This document shows positions 6,112 to 10,729 of a stretch of DNA of 10,729 bases, piece by piece. The notes beneath the pieces were generated by a model. It saw only the letters and a program-made list of their open reading frames with translations. It was not told the origin of the DNA and searched no databases. The position numbers were made by a program, and so were the translations under genes. Numbering within the stretch: the stretch's first letter is position 1; each line of letters opens with the position of its first letter. Source of the stretch: Aquificaceae bacterium (GTDB lineage Bacteria > Aquificota > Aquificia > Aquificales > Aquificaceae); NCBI GenBank assembly GCA_015492115.1, contig WGFS01000216.1:1-10729 (forward strand), written 5' to 3'.

Positions 6112-6530
6112 AGGGTGAATCCTCCCGCCTTAACGAGCCTGGTCTTTATGGGTAACTTTGCGGAAGCGAGCCTGAAAGCCTCCTCCGCGACCTCCTCCGG
6201 GACACCGGAGAACTCAAACATTATCCTTCCTGGTCTGACAACAGCGACAAAGCCCTCGGGGTCTCCCTTTCCACCGCCCATTCTCACCTCGTTGGGTTTC
6301 TTCGTGTAAGGCTTGTCGGGGAATATCCTTATCCATACCTTGGCACCCTTCTTTAGAGCTCTCACAAGGGCGACCCTGACCGCCTCTATCTGCCTCTGGG
6401 TGATCCATGCCCTGTCAAGGGCCTGTATTCCGTACTCACCAAAGGCGACCCTGTTTCCTCTGAGGGACTTCCCCTTAAGGGTTCTCCTCTGCTGTTTCCT
6501 GAACTTGGTTTTCTTCGGCTGGAGAAACAT
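6108..6530 (-). CDS. rplP: 50S ribosomal protein L16 (uL16)
   Basis: This large-subunit protein sits close to the A-site and the 5S rRNA side of the central protuberance. The 140 residues match the family. Recognisable blocks are [13 protein letters not shown] at the N-terminus, [29 protein letters not shown] in the middle, and [12 protein letters not shown] (about 82-93). The last contains the conserved Arg83 in the position of the E. coli arginine that is hydroxylated. [14 protein letters not shown] [12 protein letters not shown] ends the domain. It starts 3 nt after the rpsC stop, with AGGAGG inside the end of rpsC. Confidence 0.97.
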   Translation of the reverse strand: MFLQPKKTKFRKQQRRTLKGKSLRGNRVAFGEYGIQALDRAWITQRQIEAVRVALVRALKKGAKVWIRIFPDKPYTKKPNEVRMGGGKGDPEGFVAVVRPGRIMFEFSGVPEEVAEEAFRLASAKLPIKTRLVKAGGFTL

Positions 6531-6533
6531 CTC

Positions 6534-7229
6534 TTATACCTCCTGAGAAGCCTTTGCCAGGTCCTCCTCTATCTTCTTGAGGACCTCCTCCTTACCTTCC
6601 TTGAGTATATCTCCCTTGTATATCCAGACCTTAACGCTCAGTATCCCGTACTTGGTGTAAGCGGTTGCAAAGCCGTAGTCTATATCAGCCCTGAGCGTCT
6701 GAAGGGGCATCCTTCCTACCAGGAACCACTCCTTCCTCGCGAGCTCTGCACCGCCTATCCTTCCCTTGACCTGTATCTTCACACCCTTAGCACCTGCCTT
6801 GAGAGCGTTGTCTATGGCTCTCTTCATAGCCCTCCTGTGGGATACCCTCCTCTCTATCTGGAGGGCTATGTCTTCAGCGACCAGCTGGGCGTCAAGCTCT
6901 GGAACCCTTACCTCCGTTATGTTTATGGTTACCTCTTTGCCGGGAACCATCTTCTCTATGGTCTTCTTGAGGAGCTCAACCTCCTGCCCCTTCCTCCCTA
7001 TGATTATCGCAGGTCTTGATGCATACACCCTTATCTTGAGCTTGTCAACTATCCTCTCTATATCTATCCTGGATATGCCCGCCACCTTATACCTGTTCTT
7101 TATGTATTCCTTTACCTTCAGATCCTCGTGGAGGATCTTTGCATACTCTGACTTGGGAGCGTACCACCTTGAATCCCAGCTCTTGTTTACCCCAAGCCTG
7201 AAACCTATAGGATGCGTCTTCTGTCCCAT
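6534..7229 (-). CDS. rpsC: 30S ribosomal protein S3 (uS3)
   Basis: S3 forms part of the mRNA entry channel in the small-subunit head. The 231 residues match the family. [13 protein letters not shown] opens the protein. A type-II KH domain carries the loop GRKG (78-81) in [16 protein letters not shown]. The C-terminal domain contains [33 protein letters not shown] and the [26 protein letters not shown] block. A Glu/Lys-rich tail ends the protein. An AGGAGG Shine-Dalgarno lies 8 nt before the ATG, within the end of rplV, whose stop is 3 nt upstream. Confidence 0.98.
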   Translation of the reverse strand: MGQKTHPIGFRLGVNKSWDSRWYAPKSEYAKILHEDLKVKEYIKNRYKVAGISRIDIERIVDKLKIRVYASRPAIIIGRKGQEVELLKKTIEKMVPGKEVTINITEVRVPELDAQLVAEDIALQIERRVSHRRAMKRAIDNALKAGAKGVKIQVKGRIGGAELARKEWFLVGRMPLQTLRADIDYGFATAYTKYGILSVKVWIYKGDILKEGKEEVLKKIEEDLAKASQEV

Positions 7230-7232
7230 AAA

Positions 7233-7631
7233 TCAGTCCTCCTGCTCTTCTTGCTTTTCTGCGAGCACAATCGTAAGGTGGGAGAGCTGTTTCCTCAGCA
7301 TGGTAGCCCTCCCGTGCGCTCTGGGGAGCCACTTCCTGAACACGGGTCCCCTGTCCGCAACAGCCTTTCTGATGTAGAGCCTGTCAAGGTCAAGTCCCTT
7401 CTGCTCTGCGTTTGCTATGGCGCTCTTGAGCAAGTTCTCAACTATGCGGGCACCTTTCTTGGGAAGAACCTTAAGCAGATAGAGAGCCTCACCCACATCC
7501 TTCCCGTGAATCTGACTCAGCACAAGCCTCGCCTTTGTGGGAGAGATCCTCGCATACCTGAGTATTGCTATCGCCTCTCCCTGCCTGTAGCCCTCTCTCT
7601 GGCTCTTGTCCTTTATCTTCAGCTGTCCCAT
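7233..7631 (-). CDS. rplV: 50S ribosomal protein L22 (uL22)
   Basis: L22 lines the peptide exit tunnel with its long beta-hairpin. The family core ARISPTKARLVLSQIHGK begins near residue 26, and the hairpin region is RKAVADRGPVFRKWLPRAHGRAT. At 132 residues it is longer than the common 110, with about 20 extra N-terminal residues and an acidic tail (AEKQEEQED). A GTG at 7640 would add three residues, but that GTG is part of the GAGGTG Shine-Dalgarno for the ATG at 7631, so the ATG is chosen. The gene follows rpsS by 10 nt. Confidence 0.96.
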   Translation of the reverse strand: MGQLKIKDKSQREGYRQGEAIAILRYARISPTKARLVLSQIHGKDVGEALYLLKVLPKKGARIVENLLKSAIANAEQKGLDLDRLYIRKAVADRGPVFRKWLPRAHGRATMLRKQLSHLTIVLAEKQEEQED

Positions 7632-7637
7632 ATCAAA

Positions 7638-7643
7638 CACCTC
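7638..7643 (-). promoter_or_regulatory. Shine-Dalgarno that fixes the rplV start
   Basis: GAGGTG on the minus strand lies 6 nt before the ATG at 7631. Its first two bases belong to the rpsS stop codon TGA. The GTG within it could be mistaken for a start three codons upstream. Confidence 0.7.
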
Positions 7644-8103
7644 ACTTCTTCTTCACAACCTTGGCGCTCTTCTCGGGATGTCCCCTGAAAGTTCTCGTAG
7701 GGGCAAACTCTCCGAGTTTGTGTCCAACCATCTCCTGGGTTATGTAAACGGGAACGAAGGTCTTTCCGTTGTGAACCGCTATGGTGTGCCCCACGAACTC
7801 GGGAATTATGGTGGTTGAGCGGGAGTAGGTCTTTATCACCTTTCTCTCTCCCGTTTCGTTCATCTGCTTGATCTTTCTCCAGAGCTTGGGGTGAACCCAT
7901 GCGTTCCTGTTCACAAGATCTCTGAACTGTTCGTAGGTCTCCTCGTACTTCCTGATCCTCCTCTCTATGAGCTCAGGGTCTCCCCTCTTCTGAGCCTCTC
8001 TGACCTTCTTGTGGAGTCTGTGGATCCTCTTGTAGAGCCTGTAAAAGCTGTCAAGGTCTTCTATCAGTCTGTTCCTCTTGTTCCATGCACCTTTATAACC
8101 CAT
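7642..8103 (-). CDS. rpsS: 30S ribosomal protein S19 (uS19) with a long N-terminal extension
   Basis: S19 sits in the small-subunit head with S13. The normal S19 core is complete at residues 67-153. [12 protein letters not shown] (67-78) aligns with the usual GPFVDxHLLKKI. It is followed by [41 protein letters not shown] and a lysine-rich tail. In front lie about 66 additional residues, largely helical and highly charged, where ordinary bacterial S19 (about 90 residues) has only a few. The start is well supported: the ATG shares one base with the rplB stop (TGATG), and a GGGAGG-like Shine-Dalgarno lies in the end of rplB. The frame is continuous, so this is not a fused remnant created by a sequencing gap. 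I have an uncertain memory that Aquifex S19 is also long. Confidence 0.95.
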   Translation of the reverse strand: MGYKGAWNKRNRLIEDLDSFYRLYKRIHRLHKKVREAQKRGDPELIERRIRKYEETYEQFRDLVNRNAWVHPKLWRKIKQMNETGERKVIKTYSRSTTIIPEFVGHTIAVHNGKTFVPVYITQEMVGHKLGEFAPTRTFRGHPEKSAKVVKKK

Positions 8104-8966
8104 CAGAGCGGCCTCCCGTCTCTACGCGTGATTATGAACCTGTCAGAGTACTTCTTGCCTCTTCTGGTCTTGTATCCTTTCGTCTTCCATCCCCAGGGGG
8201 ATTCGGGGTGCTTACCCCTCGTTCTACCTTCACCACCACCGTGGGGGTGGTCAACCGGGTTCATGGCTGTACCCCTTACGTGGGGTCTCCAGCCCAGCCA
8301 CCTGGTTCTTCCCGCCTTTCCGAGCTTTACGAGCTCGTGCTCCGCGAGACCAACCTTCCCTATTGTAGCCATACACCTCTCGTGAACGAGCCTCATCTCA
8401 CCCGAAGGGAGCCTGACCTGGACGTAGTTTCCTGTTCTTCCGAGAACCTGTGCCTCCGTGCCCGCGGATCTAACGAGCTGTCCGCCCTTTCCAGGCTTTA
8501 GCTCTATGTTGTGAACAATGGTTCCCACGGGTATGAACTTCAGAGGCATGGCGTTCCCGGGCTTTATCTCGGGGAGCTCCTTTCCAGCACTCGCATCCTC
8601 GTAGCTTATTGACATGACCGTGTCGCCGACCTTCAGGTTTTCTGGCCAGAGTATGTATCTCTTCTCACCGTCCGCGTAATGTAGCAGGGCTATCCTCGCA
8701 CTCCTGAAGGGATCGTACTCTATGGCTGCGACCTTTGCAGGGACGAGGCTCTTGTCCCTCTTGAAGTCTATTATCCTGTATAGCTTCTTGTGTCCTCCAC
8801 CTCTGTGTCTTGAGGTGATCTTACCCTGCTGGCGAGACCTTCCCTTAGCCCTGTGCCACCATACTACCAGTGACTTTTCCGGCTCCTTCTTGGTGATCTC
8901 CGCAAAGTCATACACTACCGCGTGCCTGGCTCCGTTCGTGACAGGTTTTAGCTTCCTAACACCCAT
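8103..8966 (-). CDS. rplB: 50S ribosomal protein L2 (uL2)
   Basis: L2 is a primary 23S rRNA-binding protein near the peptidyl-transferase centre and inter-subunit bridge B7b. The near-invariant block [21 protein letters not shown] is present, with His240 and His242; one of these corresponds to the functionally critical histidine of E. coli L2. [18 protein letters not shown] and MKPGKGG-like [14 protein letters not shown] also mark the family. The 287 residues are slightly above the usual 275, partly because of an insertion of about 9 residues before IKPGN. AAGGAG precedes the ATG, and the rplW stop is 10 nt upstream. Confidence 0.98.
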   Translation of the reverse strand: MGVRKLKPVTNGARHAVVYDFAEITKKEPEKSLVVWWHRAKGRSRQQGKITSRHRGGGHKKLYRIIDFKRDKSLVPAKVAAIEYDPFRSARIALLHYADGEKRYILWPENLKVGDTVMSISYEDASAGKELPEIKPGNAMPLKFIPVGTIVHNIELKPGKGGQLVRSAGTEAQVLGRTGNYVQVRLPSGEMRLVHERCMATIGKVGLAEHELVKLGKAGRTRWLGWRPHVRGTAMNPVDHPHGGGEGRTRGKHPESPWGWKTKGYKTRRGKKYSDRFIITRRDGRPL

Positions 8967-8976
8967 ATCTCACTCC

Positions 8977-9285
8977 TTAGCTCGCAAAGTTGAGAAGGTC
9001 TATGCTCTCACCTGGTTCAAGGGTAACTATAGCCTTCTTCCACCTCTTAGTTGTTCCATACTGTCTGAATCTACCCATAACCCTCTTCTTCTTGGGCTTC
9101 ACTATCATCGTGTTTACCTTTCTGACCTTGACTCCGAAAAGCTCCTCTATCGCGTTCCTTATCTCCGCCTTTGACGCATCAAGGGCTACCTCAAAGGTGT
9201 ACTTGTTGTAGTCCTCCATCAGCCTGTTGCTCTTCTCCGTTATGACGGGCTTGATGATTATCTCGTAAGGTCTTCTCTGACTCAT
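8977..9285 (-). CDS. rplW: 50S ribosomal protein L23 (uL23)
   Basis: L23 stands at the peptide exit tunnel and is the docking site for trigger factor and SRP in bacteria. The 102 residues match the family. Hallmarks are the N-terminal [17 protein letters not shown], the [20 protein letters not shown] helix block, then [11 protein letters not shown] and the basic [15 protein letters not shown] loop. Its ATG overlaps the rplD stop by 4 bp (ATGA). Confidence 0.97.
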   Translation of the reverse strand: MSQRRPYEIIIKPVITEKSNRLMEDYNKYTFEVALDASKAEIRNAIEELFGVKVRKVNTMIVKPKKKRVMGRFRQYGTTKRWKKAIVTLEPGESIDLLNFAS

Positions 9286-9881
9286 GCTTCCACCCTCTTG
9301 TAAATTCCTTCAAGAGCGTCCTTGAGTATAACGAGCTTGTCGCTCCAGAGTATGTCATATACGTTAAGACCCTCAACGGGCAGAACCTTTGCATTGGGCA
9401 GGTTCCTGAAGGACTTTATAACGAGCTCATCCTTTTCGGGTGTAACCACGAGAACCTTTTCGGAATCTATCTTCTTCTTTTTTAAGAACTCAAGGGCTTT
9501 CTTCGTCTTGGGGGTGTCCCCGAGCTCTATCTTCTCAACTATAACCACGTTCTTGTTCTGAGCCTTGTCAGAGAGAGCCATCTTTAGGGCGAGCTTTCTC
9601 ACCTTCTTGGGCAGGGAGTAGCTGTAGTCTCTGGGCTTGGGTCCGTGGGCGACACCACCACCAACGAGTATATTCGCGCCCCTGTCTCCGTGACGGGCGT
9701 TACCGGTACCCTTCTGGGGAAGGAGCTTCCTTCCGCTGTAGCTGACCTCACCCCTGGTCTTGGTGGAGTGAGTTCCCTGCCTCCTGGAGGCGAGTTGCCA
9801 CTTCACGACTTCCCATAGAACGTGCTTCTTCACCTTAACGTTAAAGACCTCGTCCTTTACCTCTACCCTTCCTATCTTCAT
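9282..9881 (-). CDS. rplD: 50S ribosomal protein L4 (uL4)
   Basis: L4 reaches into the exit tunnel through an extended loop opposite L22. In E. coli L4 also represses its own S10 operon. The 199 residues match the family. The loop region is [20 protein letters not shown], followed by [33 protein letters not shown]. The C-terminal nucleotide-binding-like fold contains [21 protein letters not shown]. The ATG overlaps the rplC stop by 4 bp. Any autoregulatory leader would lie upstream of rpsJ, outside the window. Confidence 0.97.
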   Translation of the reverse strand: MKIGRVEVKDEVFNVKVKKHVLWEVVKWQLASRRQGTHSTKTRGEVSYSGRKLLPQKGTGNARHGDRGANILVGGGVAHGPKPRDYSYSLPKKVRKLALKMALSDKAQNKNVVIVEKIELGDTPKTKKALEFLKKKKIDSEKVLVVTPEKDELVIKSFRNLPNAKVLPVEGLNVYDILWSDKLVILKDALEGIYKRVEA

Positions 9882-10588
9882 GACTGTGCTCCTGCCTGCT
9901 GAACAGCTTCAACGAGAGACTTCATCCTCTGCTGTTTGAGCTGTTGCTTCTTCCTGCTCGCGATCCTTGACTCTTCTATGAAGAGGACCCCCTTATTTGG
10001 ACCTGGAACGGAACCCTTCACGAGTATGAGTCCTTCTTCGGGAATAACATCAACTATTAGAAGAGCCTGAACCCTTATCTTCTCAGCTCCCCAGTGTCCT
10101 GCCATCTTCTTCCCCTTCCAGACCCTTCCGGGGTCAGTCCTGTTCCCTATAGAACCGACAGCCCTGTGGTATCTGTGTCCGTGGGATTTGGGAAAGCCTC
10201 CGAAGTCCCACCTTTTCATGGTTCCTGCAAAACCTCTTCCCTTTGAGATCCCAACCACATCAACGAGATCTCCTGGCTTGAAGACCTCTTCCAGTTTAAG
10301 CTCCTGACCCTCTTGGTACTCTTGGGGGTTGTCAACCCTATACTCCTTCAGATACCTGAGGAGTTTAACGTTCCGCTTGTTAAAGTGTCCGATCAGAGGC
10401 TTGGTCAGGTGCTTCTCCTTTGCGTCAACAGCTCCAACCTGCACCGCGGAGTAGCCATCCTTCTCGGGAGTTTTCACCTGAACGACGTAGTTGGTGGGAA
10501 CCTGTATCACCGTAACGGGCACTGCGGTTCCGTCCTTTGCGAGAACCCTCGTCATACCGACCTTTCTTCCTATCACTCCTATTCCCAT
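9878..10588 (-). CDS. rplC: 50S ribosomal protein L3 (uL3)
   Basis: L3 is an early-assembly 23S rRNA-binding protein with a loop near the peptidyl-transferase centre. It opens with [19 protein letters not shown]. The central block [22 protein letters not shown] is typical, as are [20 protein letters not shown] and [11 protein letters not shown]. At 236 residues it is longer than the common 205-210, with an added basic, Gln-rich C-terminal tail ([12 protein letters not shown] and following). It starts 5 nt after the rpsJ stop. Confidence 0.97.
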   Translation of the reverse strand: MGIGVIGRKVGMTRVLAKDGTAVPVTVIQVPTNYVVQVKTPEKDGYSAVQVGAVDAKEKHLTKPLIGHFNKRNVKLLRYLKEYRVDNPQEYQEGQELKLEEVFKPGDLVDVVGISKGRGFAGTMKRWDFGGFPKSHGHRYHRAVGSIGNRTDPGRVWKGKKMAGHWGAEKIRVQALLIVDVIPEEGLILVKGSVPGPNKGVLFIEESRIASRKKQQLKQQRMKSLVEAVQQAGAQS

Positions 10589-10593
10589 GTCCC

Positions 10594-10729
10594 TTAACCT
10601 CTCATCTTCACTTCAACGTCAACACCCGCGGGGAGGTTTATCTCCATCAGAGCCTCTATCGTTTGAGGAGTAACCCTGGTTATGTCAAGTATCCTCGCGT
10701 GTTCTCTGATCTCAAAGTGCTCCCTTGAC
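10594..10729 (-). CDS. rpsJ: 30S ribosomal protein S10 (uS10), C-terminal part
   Basis: The minus strand gives 44 complete codons plus the stop TAA (10594-10596), and the frame runs off the right edge. The peptide begins [16 protein letters not shown] and ends [15 protein letters not shown], which matches the C-terminal end of S10 (compare REHFEIRTHKRLIDI and [11 protein letters not shown]). S10 is in the 30S head and also serves as NusE in transcription antitermination. Its position upstream of rplC is the classical S10 operon order. The start codon and promoter are outside the window. Confidence 0.97.
   Translation of the reverse strand, partial: SREHFEIREHARILDITRVTPQTIEALMEINLPAGVDVEVKMRG

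Noticed and set aside
6766..7377. 203-residue plus-strand open frame with hydrophobic, membrane-like composition
   Set aside because: It is antisense to rpsC and rplV; the hydrophobic look comes from reading charged codons backwards.
1..10729. CRISPR array, insertion sequence, toxin-antitoxin or other defence system
   Set aside because: No direct-repeat arrays, transposase or integrase motifs, or toxin-antitoxin pairs are seen. Gene content and codon use look like core chromosome throughout.

Overview
The window looks like chromosomal DNA of a thermophilic bacterium of the Aquificaceae (Aquifex / Hydrogenobacter / Thermocrinis type). The best evidence is the 111-residue stand-alone tRNA-binding protein at 2172-2507, which matches my memory of Aquifex aeolicus Trbp111 in length and in nearly every segment. 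AGG/AGA arginine, ATA isoleucine and charged-residue-rich proteins also fit. No search was run, so the genus is left open.

Left part (1-2507) holds single genes. After the tail of an unidentified gene comes gcvPB (+), the PLP-carrying half of a split glycine decarboxylase. It converges on tpx (-), a thiol peroxidase, with a GC hairpin between them. tpx is divergent from the trbp111 homologue (+) across an 88-bp gap that carries a promoter-like box for each direction. trbp111 converges on the long minus-strand run, again with hairpins between.

Right part (10729 down to 2560, minus strand) is one unbroken run of about 8.2 kb that reads like a single operon. It is the classical S10 ribosomal cluster in standard order: rpsJ (partial), rplC, rplD, rplW, rplB, rpsS, rplV, rpsC, rplP, rpmC, rpsQ. 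Most junctions overlap (ATGA or TGATG) or are separated by 3-10 nt. In many bacteria rplN and the spc cluster follow rpsQ. Here the run instead continues with a 68-aa membrane protein, ribBA (riboflavin synthesis), a 99-aa helical protein of unknown function and a six-helix membrane diguanylate cyclase. Gaps are 36, 3 and 9 nt, followed by an 8-nt overlap.

No mobile element, CRISPR array, tRNA, rRNA or riboswitch is visible, and there is no gene-free stretch longer than 88 bp. The points most worth checking are: an S19 protein with about 66 extra N-terminal residues; the S10 cluster apparently feeding into ribBA and a c-di-GMP enzyme; a degenerate product-inhibition site in that enzyme; genes that lack a Shine-Dalgarno but have a -10-like box just ahead of the start codon; and a cluster of three hairpins at 2519-2557. 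I see no clear new defence or mobile system.
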